Origin: Terriglobia bacterium
GTDB taxonomy: Bacteria; Acidobacteriota; Terriglobia; Bryobacterales; Bryobacteraceae
Direction: 5' to 3'
DNA: 64,000 bases
NCBI GenBank assembly: GCA_020073345.1
Contig: JAIQFI010000017.1
Coordinates: forward strand, 1 to 64,000
The notes under the pieces were generated by a model. That model searched no databases and was not told the DNA's origin. It saw only the letters and a program-made list of their open reading frames with translations. Shown piece after piece: positions 23,945 through 33,606 of the stretch. Every line of letters starts with the position of its first letter. The stretch's first letter is position 1. The translations under genes and the position numbers were made by a program.

Positions 23945-24832
23945 TTAATTGCGTGCCTGTTGAACCTTGGGCGCCGAGATGTAACCCGAGATCATGTCTT
24001 TCTTCACTTCATTCACCACGATCTCAAATGGCAGAGTCGCGCGGGACAGCATGAACTGAACCGGCTCATTGATGGTCTTGTCCTTCTTCTCCACCAGCTT
24101 GTCGTCGGCGATCAATTCGATGGTGTAACGGTTCTTCTTCATGTCGGCCGACTTCAAGCGCATCTGAACCTCGCCGACCTTTCGCGGTGACTTCTCCTTG
24201 GTCAGCCGGAATTCCGTGTAGTTGCGTTCACCCAGGGCGCGGAGCGCGGCTAGTTCCTTCCCGTTGGTCGCGATCAAGCCGCTTTGGACGCCAAGATCTC
24301 CCCGGGTGCTCTTCAGGTCGGAGATGGTTTTCTCGAGTTCGGCGCGCGTGGTAGCGGCATCGGTCTTGACATTGGCCAAATCCGTCGAGACTTCGCCTAC
24401 GCGGGTCTTGGTGGAGTTGGCGTCGTCCCTAACCTTCGACACTTCACCCGTAACCGCCGTGAATGTTTCGGCCACCTTGGCAGCTTGTTCCTGCTGAGCC
24501 TTCTCGAGCTTCGCAGCTAGTTCATCGGCGTGCTTGGTCGCATCGACTTTGGCCTGACCCGCCAGAATGCTGGCCTGGCGCCGCGCCTCATCCATCTGCT
24601 CCTTTAGCGATTCCACAGACTGGCGGTTGGTTTTGCTCGAAACCGTAGAGGTTTCGTGGACTTTGGAAATCTGGTCCAGCAGGGCTTCCCGCGTGGAATC
24701 CAAGTCCGCGCGTATCTGCCGCACCTCGTAGAACTGGTAAAGGGACGCCCCGACCAGGGCCACAACTGCACCAAAAAGTATCGGAATTTTCACGCCGGAC
24801 GAACTCCCGGAAGGATCAAGGCTGTCGCTCAC
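23945..24832 (-). CDS. Membrane-anchored coiled-coil protein of unknown function
   Basis: A 295-residue protein with an N-terminal membrane helix (VKIPILFGAVVALVGASLYQF) followed by ~150 residues of coiled coil (STREALLDQISKVHETSTVS, EQMDEARRQASILAGQAKVD, SDLANVKTDAATTRAELEKT). A C-terminal beta-rich domain of about 90 residues follows (REVQ-type segment PRKVGEVQMRLKSADMKKNR). I do not recognise a family. It probably forms a periplasm- or cytoplasm-projecting rod. It is monocistronic and convergent with the gene before it. Confidence 0.65.
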   Translation of the reverse strand: MSDSLDPSGSSSGVKIPILFGAVVALVGASLYQFYEVRQIRADLDSTREALLDQISKVHETSTVSSKTNRQSVESLKEQMDEARRQASILAGQAKVDATKHADELAAKLEKAQQEQAAKVAETFTAVTGEVSKVRDDANSTKTRVGEVSTDLANVKTDAATTRAELEKTISDLKSTRGDLGVQSGLIATNGKELAALRALGERNYTEFRLTKEKSPRKVGEVQMRLKSADMKKNRYTIELIADDKLVEKKDKTINEPVQFMLSRATLPFEIVVNEVKKDMISGYISAPKVQQARN

Positions 24833-24912
24833 AGTGTAGTCTCCTTAACGGAACTCTCGGCCTATTCTACCAGTTGCATTAGAGTACTAGGAGGACTGGG
24901 ATTAAGGATGAG

Positions 24913-25575
24913 ATGCACTGTCAAGGTAAGCGGCTGATTTTGCCGGAACTTCTCGATACCCTGCCGGCGGAGCAGGCGCGCGCCAGTTTGCAGGATCTGG
25001 TGCGGATCAACCGGCGCTGGGGAGGGCACTCCACGCTCCGCAGGTTGCTGAAGGAGACCGTCCCCGACGGCCGGGCGTTCTCGGTTCTGGATGTAGGAGC
25101 GGCTTCCGGGGACATGGGGGCCTGCATCCGGCAGTGGTATCCCGCGGCGAAGGTCACGTCGCTGGATTACGTGGAAGATCATTTGACCTGCGCAGCCGGG
25201 TCTAAGGTGGCAGGAGACGCGTTTCGGCTGCCGTTCGGACCCAAGACCTTCGATTACGTTTTCTGCTCGCTGTTTCTACATCATTTCCGGGATGAAGCGG
25301 TCGTCGAGTTATTGCGAAATTTCGGCGCGGTGGCCCGTAAGGGGGTCCTGGTGATCGACCTGGAGAGGCATCCGATCCCCTACTACTTCATCGCCTGGAG
25401 CCGGCCGCTCCTAGGCTGGGATCCGGTGACTGTACACGATGGCGCCATTTCAGTGGAAGCGGCGTTCCGCAAGAACGAGCTCCTTGATCTGGCTCGGCAA
25501 GCCGGGCTGCGAAATCCCAGTGTCCGCAGATTCCGCCCCGCGTTTCGGCTGGCGTTAAGAGCAGACTCAGCCTAA
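24913..25575 (+). CDS. Class I SAM-dependent methyltransferase
   Basis: A 220-residue Rossmann-fold methyltransferase. Motif I is VLDVGAASGDMGACI near residue 57, the acidic residue after strand 2 is in TSLDYVEDHL, and DYVFCSLFLHHFRDEAVVELL is the post-motif helix. The order is that of the UbiE/methyltransferase_11 group. The acceptor (a small molecule or a lipid) cannot be inferred. The last codons overlap by 9 bp the convergent TPR gene. Confidence 0.82.
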   Translation: MHCQGKRLILPELLDTLPAEQARASLQDLVRINRRWGGHSTLRRLLKETVPDGRAFSVLDVGAASGDMGACIRQWYPAAKVTSLDYVEDHLTCAAGSKVAGDAFRLPFGPKTFDYVFCSLFLHHFRDEAVVELLRNFGAVARKGVLVIDLERHPIPYYFIAWSRPLLGWDPVTVHDGAISVEAAFRKNELLDLARQAGLRNPSVRRFRPAFRLALRADSA

Positions 25576-26706
25576 CGTCCGCAGTTCGGCTTTGGCCTGC
25601 CGGCCCCACGCAGATGTGTAGCGCCTGCGATGCGGCGGGGACGTGCGGGCTGCTTCCACTGCGCGCTGGAACGCGTCCCGGGCTTCCGCCGTTCGTCCGA
25701 GCTTTTTGTACGCGCCGCCCAGCCAATACAGACCTTCGGGATCGAACTCGCGGCGATCCGTATATTTCTGGAGCTCGGCGAGCGCCTGCTCGGTCTTTCC
25801 CAATTGCAGGTCGGCTGCGCCCAAACCGCGCCAGGCCTCGCTCGACGAATGTTTGTCGTCCAGGGCCAGGGCGGCCGAGAAGTGCCGGCGTGCGTCTTCG
25901 TAGCGCTTTTGCTCCAAGGCGATGACGCCTAATTGATGATGCGCATCGGTCTCGCTGGTATCGATCTCCACGGCCTTAGTGAATCGGGAGATGGCTTCAG
26001 TGTAATTGCGCCGTTGCTGATAGATCAGACCGAGTTGATAGTGCGCGTCGGAATCGCGCGGATTCACCGTCAAAGCATCCAGATTGCGGCGGAAGTTCTG
26101 GCGCGAGCGCAGTCCGCCACCGAGGCCCGTGAACATATCGAGATTGGGGCGGAACAAGTAATAGAGCCAGAGCAGCACCAGCGGCGAGGAGAAATAGGAC
26201 AGGGCTCCGCCGAACGTCTCATAGGCGAAATACCCTGCCGCCGTGGCGCCCAGGCCACCCGCAACCGTTCCAATCGCCTTTCCGATCCCGGTACCGAAGA
26301 CGGTACGTACGGCGATCGCGGCGAGCGTCACGAAATAAAAGACGACCGCCAGGTGGATCCACACATCGAACGCCGGCGCTATGAATCCGGCGATCGCACC
26401 CGGGATGTTCGCCGCGGCCCAGCACATCAGCATGCACACCAGCAGCGGCGAATAGTCGCGGCGAAGCACCACGCCCAGGCTGCCGAGATGGTCCCACACC
26501 GAGATAATCGCAATACACGCGGGAGCAAAAAGCAGAGCCAGGAGCACGAGTCCGGTGATGGTGGGTCTGACAGATCTCTCTAACGCTAAAGTAGCCAGAG
26601 CGGCCGCGACAACGGCCACGCTGAGGCTGCCCGAGTCGAGGATTGTGCTCAAGGCGCGCGAAGGCCGGTAGTAAAGTTGGAACAGCGTTCCGAGTTTTTC
26701 GGCCAT
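25567..26706 (-). CDS. Yip1-like membrane protein with C-terminal TPRs
   Basis: A 379-residue protein. Residues ~1-190 contain five to six hydrophobic segments resembling a Yip1/YIP1-type membrane domain ([40 protein letters not shown]). Residues ~205-360 contain four TPRs ([56 protein letters not shown]). The TPR side probably scaffolds other proteins at the membrane. No partner is evident. It convergently overlaps the methyltransferase gene. Confidence 0.75.
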   Translation of the reverse strand: MAEKLGTLFQLYYRPSRALSTILDSGSLSVAVVAAALATLALERSVRPTITGLVLLALLFAPACIAIISVWDHLGSLGVVLRRDYSPLLVCMLMCWAAANIPGAIAGFIAPAFDVWIHLAVVFYFVTLAAIAVRTVFGTGIGKAIGTVAGGLGATAAGYFAYETFGGALSYFSSPLVLLWLYYLFRPNLDMFTGLGGGLRSRQNFRRNLDALTVNPRDSDAHYQLGLIYQQRRNYTEAISRFTKAVEIDTSETDAHHQLGVIALEQKRYEDARRHFSAALALDDKHSSSEAWRGLGAADLQLGKTEQALAELQKYTDRREFDPEGLYWLGGAYKKLGRTAEARDAFQRAVEAARTSPPHRRRYTSAWGRQAKAELRTLG

Positions 26707-26762
26707 CTAGGTTAAGATTCTATCGGAAGTGCCTACCGTGTATAATCACGTCTGGGAGGACG

Positions 26763-26981
26763 ATGAGTAAAGAAGATTGCATTGAAGTCACCGGAACCGT
26801 AGTCGAAAAATTCCCCAGCGGCCTATTTAGCGTTCAGTTGGATCAGGAGCGCACGGTGCTCGCGCACCTGGCAGGAAAGCTCCGCCGTAATCGTATCCGA
26901 GTTTTGGCGGGCGACCGGGTCACTTTAGAGCTTTCCCCGTACGACCTGACCAAGGGACGCATCACCTACCGTCATAAATAA
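26763..26981 (+). CDS. infA: Translation initiation factor IF-1
   Basis: A 72-residue OB-fold protein that binds the 30S A site with IF-2 and IF-3. [26 protein letters not shown] and the C-terminal [16 protein letters not shown] are the family hallmarks. I use the ATG at 26763 after GGGAGG. The tracked ORF begins 40 codons upstream in the promoter. TATAAT (26741-26746) provides a candidate -10. It is not in the usual ribosomal protein operon, and the inserted [18 protein letters not shown] form is normal for IF-1. Confidence 0.95.
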   Translation: MSKEDCIEVTGTVVEKFPSGLFSVQLDQERTVLAHLAGKLRRNRIRVLAGDRVTLELSPYDLTKGRITYRHK

Positions 26982-27047
26982 CCCTGTTTCCCGTCTCTTA
27001 GCACTGCGCACTGCAAATGGCGCTGCATCGCGCGCCGAGAATGAGAC

Positions 27048-28100
27048 GTGCGCGGCCAATCGATTCCAATCCGTCCGCGGCGAAACGTAGCCGCCACGTT
27101 CCCTGGACCTATGAGCGGGCGGGAAGAGCTGGCGGAGCAGCTTTCGAGCCGCCTGGTGGGACAGGCTCATGCCATCGCGGAGATTGTTCCTTACGTACAA
27201 ATGCATCGCGCGGGGCTGGGGCCCGAAGGCCGGCCGGCGGGCGTGTTCCTGCTGCTGGGTCCCACCGGTACCGGAAAGACGCGCACCGTGGAGGCGCTGG
27301 CGGACGCTCTGCACGGCAGTGAGAAAAACCTGGTTCGCGTGGACTGCGGCGAGTTCCAGATGGAGCACGAAATCGCCAAGCTGATCGGAGCGCCGCCGGG
27401 ATACCTGGGGCATCGCGAGACGCTGCCGATGTTAACGCAGCAGAAACTCGGGGCGGTCACCAGCGAAGGATCCAATCTGGCCCTGGTGCTGTTCGATGAA
27501 ATCGAGAAGGCCGCGCCCAGCATGACGCGCCTGCTCCTGGGCGTACTGGACAAAGCTGTATTGCGGCTGGGCGACAACACTTCCGTCAACTTCGAGCGCA
27601 CGCACATTTTCTTGACCAGCAACCTGGGGGCGTCGGCGATGCGAAAAGAAGTCCTGCCGGATTTCGGTTTCGGCTCGGCCATGGCAGGGACCGGGGAGGG
27701 AACCCTGCGGAAGCTGTCGAGCATCGGGCTGGGCGCCGTGAAGCGGAAATTTGCCCCGGAATTTGTCAACCGGATTGACGCCGTGGTCACCTATCAGCCG
27801 CTGGACGAGGACGCGCTGGAGGCGATTCTGGATCACCAGATCGCCGCGCTCGAGCGGCATATCGCGCAGCGCCTGGAAGAGCGGGCCTTCACGCTCGAGC
27901 TGGATCCGAGCGCGCGAAGCTTTCTTTTGGAGAAAGGAACCAGCCGCGAATACGGGGCGCGCGAATTGAAGCGGATCATTCTACGGAGACTCACGCAGCC
28001 GCTCGCGGCGATGGTGGAAGCGAACCTGATCCCGTCCGGCGCGGTCGTGCAGGCGGCCCACGGCGATGCGGACAAGTTAACCTTGCGTGTGGTAGATTAG
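27048..28100 (+). CDS. AAA+ ATPase related to the Clp D2 module
   Basis: A 350-residue protein equivalent to the second ATPase domain of ClpB/ClpC plus its small lid domain. There is no N-domain, first ATPase domain or M-domain. Walker A is GPTGTGKT near residue 72, Walker B is LVLFDEIEKAAPS, sensor 1 is IFLTSNLGASAM, and the arginine finger and lid are FVNRIDAVVTY and SREYGARELKRI. It should hexamerise and remodel an unknown substrate. The GTG at 27048 keeps an N-terminal tail (IPIRPRRNVAATFPGP); the inner ATG at 27111 (MSGREELAEQL) is an alternative. Confidence 0.85.
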   Translation: MRGQSIPIRPRRNVAATFPGPMSGREELAEQLSSRLVGQAHAIAEIVPYVQMHRAGLGPEGRPAGVFLLLGPTGTGKTRTVEALADALHGSEKNLVRVDCGEFQMEHEIAKLIGAPPGYLGHRETLPMLTQQKLGAVTSEGSNLALVLFDEIEKAAPSMTRLLLGVLDKAVLRLGDNTSVNFERTHIFLTSNLGASAMRKEVLPDFGFGSAMAGTGEGTLRKLSSIGLGAVKRKFAPEFVNRIDAVVTYQPLDEDALEAILDHQIAALERHIAQRLEERAFTLELDPSARSFLLEKGTSREYGARELKRIILRRLTQPLAAMVEANLIPSGAVVQAAHGDADKLTLRVVD

Positions 28101-28152
28101 CACCGCGCTGCATAAGACGCGATGCCGGCCATTCCTGGGGGTTTTGGCTTCG

Positions 28153-28674
28153 ATGACTCTGGACGTTGGTTGCGGTAGGTTTAAGTCCGAACCAGACGCG
28201 ATCGGTATTGACATTTCCCCGCGATCCGCAGCCGACATCATCTGGAACCTGGACGAGTTTCCCTGGCCCCTGGAGAACGACGTCTTCGACCGGATCCAGA
28301 TGTCCCATATCATCGAGCATGTCCGGGATGTGACGCGAACGATGGCCGAGATCTTTCGTGTCGGGCGCGCGGGTGCCGATGTTTTCGTCGTGACTCCACA
28401 TTTCAGTTCCCACAATTCATTCACCGATCCCACCCATGTGCGGCATCTGGCGGCTCGAAGCTTCCAATACTTCACGGGAGAGGACTTCGCCACCTTTACC
28501 GGCTCTGAAGTCCGGTTCAGCATCGAGGAACTGGAACTGACGTTCGGAAAAAACTTCGTCCTGGATGGCGTGGGCCGTTGGCTGGCGCGCCGGAATCTAG
28601 AGTGGTACGAGCGCCATGCAGCGTGGATATTTCCCGCCCAAGACATCCGGTGTCATCTGAAAATCCGGAAGTAG
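28153..28674 (+). CDS. Small SAM-dependent methyltransferase-like protein
   Basis: About 173 residues from the ATG at 28153 (MTLDVGCGRFKSEPDAIGID), a reduced methyltransferase_11-type fold that begins directly at motif I (LDVGCG) and keeps the post-I acidic residue (GIDISPRSAADI) and the DRIQMSHIIEHVRDVTRTMAEIFRVG segment. GGGGG upstream provides a ribosome binding site. Such proteins modify small molecules or sugars. The acceptor is unknown. Confidence 0.75.
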   Translation: MTLDVGCGRFKSEPDAIGIDISPRSAADIIWNLDEFPWPLENDVFDRIQMSHIIEHVRDVTRTMAEIFRVGRAGADVFVVTPHFSSHNSFTDPTHVRHLAARSFQYFTGEDFATFTGSEVRFSIEELELTFGKNFVLDGVGRWLARRNLEWYERHAAWIFPAQDIRCHLKIRK

Positions 28675-28739
28675 CGCCGAGTGGGAGAACGAGACCCGAA
28701 ACCAGTCTGGCTGACGTTGAGCACACTATAGTAAAGACA

Positions 28740-29936
28740 GTGATCCCGCGGATGATTGCCGTGCTCCTCGCCGCACCGCTGATGGCGCAGCAGGTCACTT
28801 TCTACCGTGACGTCCTGCCGATTCTGCAGAATCGTTGTCAGGAGTGCCATCGCCAGGGGCAGATGGCTCCCATGGCGTTGTCGACCTACCAGGAGACGCG
28901 GCCATGGGCCAAGGCCATCCGCGAGGCGGTGCTCACGCGCAAAATGCCGCCGTGGTTCGCCGATCCGTGCTGCGGAAAATTCTCGAATGACCGTTCGCTG
29001 ACGGCATCCGAGCGCGACACTCTTGCGAAATGGGTGGATTTCGGCGCGCAGAAGGGCAGGGAATCGGACGCTCCTCCCCTTAAGACTTGGACCGAAGGAT
29101 GGAACATCGCACAGCCGGACACGGTGATCGAGATGCCTCGCGCATTCCGTGTTCCGGCGGCCGGCGCGGTCGAATATCAGTATTTCATCGCGCCCACCGG
29201 ATTCAAGGACGATCGCTGGGTGCAATCGGTGGAAGTGCGTCCCAGCCAGCGAGCCGTCGTTCACCATGCGGTGGTTTACATCCGCGAGCCCGGCGATACC
29301 TGGACTCGCGGTCCGACCAAGGCCGACATCCTGGCAGTCTATGCACCGGGCAGCGCTCCGGACGTCTATCCTGCCAGCATGGCCAAGCTGGTGAAGGCCG
29401 GGTCCGACCTGGTGTTCGAGATTCACTACACGCCTTCCGGCAAAGCGACCGAGGACCGGATCAAAGTCGGGTTGGTTTTCGCTGCTACGCCGCCGGCCAA
29501 GCGCGTTCTCACGCTGCAAATGGACAATGAAAAGTTCGTGATCCCGGCGGGGGAGCGCGACTTCCGGGTCAGCGTGTGGGGAACGTTGCCGAACGACGCG
29601 CTGCTGCTGGGATTCTTCCCGCACATGCACCTGCGGGGGACGTCCTTCGAGTACACCAGAATTCTGGATAACGGCCTGCCGGAGACGCTGCTGCGCGTAA
29701 AACCGTACGACTTCTACTGGCAGCTTTACTACCAGCTGGCCAAACCGATGCCGCTCAAAAAAGGAACCAGGCTCAACTGGATCGCGACCTACGACAACTC
29801 CGCGGCCAACCCGCGCAATCCGGACCCCGCCGCCGACGTTCGCTATGGACACCAGAGCTGGGACGAGATGATGGTCGGGTTCTTCGACGTCGCGGTGGAC
29901 GCGTCCGTCGATAAGCCGGCGTTCTTTGTGCGGTAG
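28740..29936 (+). CDS. Exported cytochrome c / copper monooxygenase-like protein
   Basis: About 398 residues from the GTG at 28740, supported by a signal peptide (IPRMIAVLLAAPLMAQQ) and by TATAGT 7 nt upstream; the tracked start lies in the preceding gene. The N-terminal region has one heme motif (RCQECHRQG), as in c-type cytochromes. The rest resembles the C-terminal half of copper type II ascorbate-dependent monooxygenases with candidate His ligands (RAVVHHAVVYI, FFPHMHLRGTSFEY). It is likely a periplasmic redox protein. Substrate and true copper occupancy are unknown. Confidence 0.75.
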   Translation: MIPRMIAVLLAAPLMAQQVTFYRDVLPILQNRCQECHRQGQMAPMALSTYQETRPWAKAIREAVLTRKMPPWFADPCCGKFSNDRSLTASERDTLAKWVDFGAQKGRESDAPPLKTWTEGWNIAQPDTVIEMPRAFRVPAAGAVEYQYFIAPTGFKDDRWVQSVEVRPSQRAVVHHAVVYIREPGDTWTRGPTKADILAVYAPGSAPDVYPASMAKLVKAGSDLVFEIHYTPSGKATEDRIKVGLVFAATPPAKRVLTLQMDNEKFVIPAGERDFRVSVWGTLPNDALLLGFFPHMHLRGTSFEYTRILDNGLPETLLRVKPYDFYWQLYYQLAKPMPLKKGTRLNWIATYDNSAANPRNPDPAADVRYGHQSWDEMMVGFFDVAVDASVDKPAFFVR

Positions 29937-29942
29937 TCCCCG

Positions 29943-32387
29943 CTACTTAATCGGAAGCTTACTAGTGTTGCTATCCACGTTATTGACGGTAACCTTCAGA
30001 TCGACCAGGCCGGAAGCCGGCTTGCCGGTGAGTTTCACCCGGAGCACTACCATGCCGGCGAAGCCATTCGCTGCCCGCGCAGAGACCGGGGTATAGGTCT
30101 GTCCGTCTACTGTCACCTTAATGGGATCCACCAGGTTCCAGTCCCCGTTGTCGGGCGTGGGGAAGCCATCCACCAGCGGGCGATCGTACAAGCCGAAGCC
30201 CGTGCCGTAGATGGAAATCGTCTCATTGAGCGTCGCCGGGTTGTCGGCCGTGAGCATGCTTCCGTCCTCACGGAAAGCGGCCACAGTGGGACTGCCTTGC
30301 GGCGGATACCACTGGAAGAGACCGGGCGCGTCTTGCCGGACGGTGAAGGTCTTGCTCACGTCTTGTTTTAAAGTGTTATGGACGATCAGCGTGTAATCGC
30401 CATCCGGCAGATCGGAGAACAGCTGGGCGTTGATCTGCTGGGGCGATACATACATCAGCGCCATCAGCCGGTCGTTCAAGGTTACCCAGACGTCGCCGAG
30501 AGATTGCGAGAGTTGACCTTGCGGAGCCACGGTCGATGTAGCCGCCAGATTCTCTCCGAGGATGGAGATGTCGGATCCGGGTCCAACGGCGCCGGACGGA
30601 GTATCGCCCGCGGCGTTGTTGACATCGGTGATGACGGGGAAACCGCCGAGCACCGCCAAGGCGGAGCGCGGACCATTCATCAGCACGGAGGCGGTCGGGT
30701 CGGTGCCGGCGAGATCCCCGAACCAATTCTTAAAGCTGAACCCGTCGCTGGGCAGAACTGTGACGCCCACCTGCGTTCCGGCCGTGTAGAAACCGTCGGC
30801 CGAGGCAGGATTGAACAGGAATGCAGCATGATTGGCCGGCAAGGAGCTGGCGGTGAGTTTATAGAATGCCTGATAGGTAGCAGTAAAAACCTGTGCCTGA
30901 TCGCCAATCGTGACCTGGAACGTGTTAGACGGGTTTCCGTCATTCCAGGAACGGAAATCGTAATGCGTGTTGGGGTTGGGCGCTACGGAAGCCGGAGCCA
31001 CCACTTGCACGTCCGTCCCCGTGGCTTTGTCCAAAAGGATACAGGGCGTGGTGCAGGCCGCGCCGTCGACGGTGAAGTGCAACCCGGACGGTACGCTAAG
31101 CACTTGCAGTTTCCCGAGTGGCTCGTAGTTCGCCGTCAGGGTCAGCGCATTCAGGCCGGCGGGAACGGTGTAGCTTTGGTCGGCTGAACCGCCGTTGGAC
31201 CAGCTCACGAACTTCCAGGGACGTCCAGACGCATCTGTCTGGGTTTCCGCGGCGACCAAATGGTGAGTCTGCCCCGCAGCCCAGATGGATACGGAACCCT
31301 TGGAATCATTCTGGTTGTCTACCTGAACGGTCAGGCCGGGAGGTGACGTGACGACGCGGGTCGGCACCCCGGGGATGAAGTTCGCGTAGACCGTGTCCAT
31401 TGTGTAGACGTCGAAGTTGGCGATGTAGATGTCGTTCTGTCCCATCCCATTGCTGAATCCGGTAAAGACCCAGGTCTTTCCGTCTGCGTCCGTTTGCACC
31501 GGCGGCGCCCCGATGACGTGCTGCGATCCCGGCATGAAATCGAAGTCGCCCACACACAAAGGAACGTATCCGACTGGCAAACCGATCGGCAGCACCGAGA
31601 AGTTGACCGGGCAGTAAGGATCTCCGGAATAGGCCGAGTCGAGGAGGGGACCGGGCTTGACTAGCTGGTGGTCCACCAGCAGGCTCAGGCCGAGCGGATT
31701 GGAGCGAAAACGCGCCCGTTTGGCCTTCACGAATGCAGGCGCGATGTTGGTGGGCATCACGATTTGATACTCGGGTATACTCTGCCCTGGGACGACGCTG
31801 TCGCCGATCAGCCAGTTCGTGAAGATATATCCCGGGAAAGGCGCGGCTACCAGCGAGAGGGGTCCGGGCGGCATCCAAAAGATCCCCGGCGAGCTAAAGC
31901 AGGTCCCACCAACCACGGCGACCCCCTCACGCGGGTCGTTTGGAACCGCAGTAGGGGAACAAGGGAGGGCGGGGTCGGTGAACCCGTTGAAGTATACGTA
32001 GACCGCCACCTCCGTGGTGACCTGGCCGAGGATTGCGGTGAGCGTTGGCTCGACGCTGAGGACCAACAGCGGCTGGGCCCCGAGCGGGTCCTGTCCCACC
32101 AGGTTCCATCCGCCGAAGGTGTAGCGAACTCCTTTGACTTGTTGGGGATACTGGTGATTTCCCAGGCTTCCGTCAGCTTCCTCTGACTGGATGAAGTAGA
32201 TCTGATGGGTACTTCCAACGGCCCATTGGAAGATCTGAGGCGAAGAATAGATCTGGCCGTCTACCAGGAAAAGCGGACCGGACTCGCTCAAGCCCACGGT
32301 CACGGACACCGAACTCTGTGCCCAGACGCCTCCGCAGGCCAGCAGCCCGAGGATTGCCAATCGATTCAGTCCTTTTGACACGCCCAC
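29943..32387 (-). CDS. Large secreted protein with TIGR03437-type C-terminal domain
   Basis: About 814 residues from a GTG start at 32387, chosen because GGAGG lies six bases upstream and the signal peptide GLNRLAILGLLACGGVWA follows. Most of the protein is a string of beta-sandwich modules (repeated WSNGG / FTGFSNGMGQ / RSWNDGNPS segments, which look like bacterial repeat modules). The last ~230 residues (ITDVNNAAGDTPSGAVGPGSDISILGENLA) match the Solibacter-typical TIGR03437 domain. Probably extracellular and adhesive; no enzyme motif is seen. Confidence 0.8.
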   Translation of the reverse strand: MGVSKGLNRLAILGLLACGGVWAQSSVSVTVGLSESGPLFLVDGQIYSSPQIFQWAVGSTHQIYFIQSEEADGSLGNHQYPQQVKGVRYTFGGWNLVGQDPLGAQPLLVLSVEPTLTAILGQVTTEVAVYVYFNGFTDPALPCSPTAVPNDPREGVAVVGGTCFSSPGIFWMPPGPLSLVAAPFPGYIFTNWLIGDSVVPGQSIPEYQIVMPTNIAPAFVKAKRARFRSNPLGLSLLVDHQLVKPGPLLDSAYSGDPYCPVNFSVLPIGLPVGYVPLCVGDFDFMPGSQHVIGAPPVQTDADGKTWVFTGFSNGMGQNDIYIANFDVYTMDTVYANFIPGVPTRVVTSPPGLTVQVDNQNDSKGSVSIWAAGQTHHLVAAETQTDASGRPWKFVSWSNGGSADQSYTVPAGLNALTLTANYEPLGKLQVLSVPSGLHFTVDGAACTTPCILLDKATGTDVQVVAPASVAPNPNTHYDFRSWNDGNPSNTFQVTIGDQAQVFTATYQAFYKLTASSLPANHAAFLFNPASADGFYTAGTQVGVTVLPSDGFSFKNWFGDLAGTDPTASVLMNGPRSALAVLGGFPVITDVNNAAGDTPSGAVGPGSDISILGENLAATSTVAPQGQLSQSLGDVWVTLNDRLMALMYVSPQQINAQLFSDLPDGDYTLIVHNTLKQDVSKTFTVRQDAPGLFQWYPPQGSPTVAAFREDGSMLTADNPATLNETISIYGTGFGLYDRPLVDGFPTPDNGDWNLVDPIKVTVDGQTYTPVSARAANGFAGMVVLRVKLTGKPASGLVDLKVTVNNVDSNTSKLPIK

Positions 32388-32531
32388 GTAAACCTCCTCA
32401 CCAGGTCTGCCGTTCGCCGGAATAGAACCTGGAGACACAAAGTCCCAAGGTTTTATCGGCAAGACTGGGGGTAAGCTTTAACCCCACCTGGGAGCCGGAA
32501 ATTCGGGGGTGTGCCAAACTGGAAGGGAACC

Positions 32532-33587
32532 ATGCCTTCCGCAACATTTTGGATCGCGATTGTTCTGGCGGCCGGAGCAGGTGTGGCGCTGGCCGCGCTC
32601 TGGATGCAGGTCTTGATGCGGGCCCGGAACGCGGCAACGGACGCCCGAACCGCCGCCGACGCCGCCCGTCCCATGGCCGATGCCCTGGCGCGTATCGAGT
32701 CCCAGATGCGCGAGATCGAGGCGCAGAGGCAGCATGCCATGGGAGGCCTGGAAGCGCATCTCGCCACCCTGGGCAAGGAAACACTGGCGCTGTCGCAAGC
32801 GCTGCGCGGACCGAACGCACGCGGGCGCTGGGGAGAACTGACGCTGCGCCGCGTGGCCGAGCTGGCGGGCATGGCGCCTTATTGCGATTTCTTCGAGCAA
32901 CAGACGCCCGAGCAACAGGCAGGGGATAAGAAACGTCCTGACATGCTGGTGAAGCTGCCGGGCGGTCGGACCCTGGCGGTGGATGCGAAGGCACCGCTGG
33001 CGGCATACCTGGATGCCGAGGAAGCCTCGGATCCCGCATCGCGCGCGGCCGCTCTCGATCGCCACGCGCAGCAGCTCTGGCGGCACGTGCAGGATCTTTC
33101 AACGCGCGAGTATTGGGCGCAGTTCGATCCAGCGCCGGAGATGGTGGTGCTGTTCCTGCCGGGCGAACATTTCATGAGCGCCGCGCTAGAGCGCAATCGC
33201 GATCTGCTCGAGGCGGCTCTGGCCAAGAAAGTTCTGTTGGCGACCCCCGTGACGCTGGTCAGTATTCTCAAAGGCGTGTCCTACGGCTGGCGGCAGGAGC
33301 GCCTGGCCAAGAATGCGGAAGAGCTGCGCCGGATCGCGGGCGAGTTCCACGAGCGCGTGCGCGCCTTCGCCGAATACTACGCCGACTCGGGCCGTCACCT
33401 GTCGAAAGCGATTGAGGCCTACAACCGTTCTGTCGCTTCGTGGGACGCGCGGCTCCTGCCGTCGCTCAAGCGCATGCGGGAGCTGGGAGTAGGCGGATCG
33501 GCGGAGCCTCCGCAGCCCGCACGCATCGACACGGCTGCGCGCCAACCGGAATTGCCGGAATCGCCCGGTATGAATCGCCCTGCATGA
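32532..33587 (+). CDS. rmuC: DNA recombination protein RmuC
   Basis: About 351 residues from the ATG at 32532 (MPSATFWIAIVLAAGAGVAL). An N-terminal membrane helix leads to a coiled coil, then the RmuC PD-(D/E)XK nuclease-like domain (RGRWGELTLRRVAELAGMA, KRPDMLVKLPGGRTLAVDAKAPL, VLFLPGEHFMSAALE). RmuC limits inverted-repeat recombination in E. coli. The tracked start is seven codons earlier and lacks a ribosome binding site; GGAAGGGA precedes the chosen ATG. Confidence 0.9.
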   Translation: MPSATFWIAIVLAAGAGVALAALWMQVLMRARNAATDARTAADAARPMADALARIESQMREIEAQRQHAMGGLEAHLATLGKETLALSQALRGPNARGRWGELTLRRVAELAGMAPYCDFFEQQTPEQQAGDKKRPDMLVKLPGGRTLAVDAKAPLAAYLDAEEASDPASRAAALDRHAQQLWRHVQDLSTREYWAQFDPAPEMVVLFLPGEHFMSAALERNRDLLEAALAKKVLLATPVTLVSILKGVSYGWRQERLAKNAEELRRIAGEFHERVRAFAEYYADSGRHLSKAIEAYNRSVASWDARLLPSLKRMRELGVGGSAEPPQPARIDTAARQPELPESPGMNRPA

Positions 33588-33606
33588 TGCGCAGCGTCAT
33601 GTCAAT

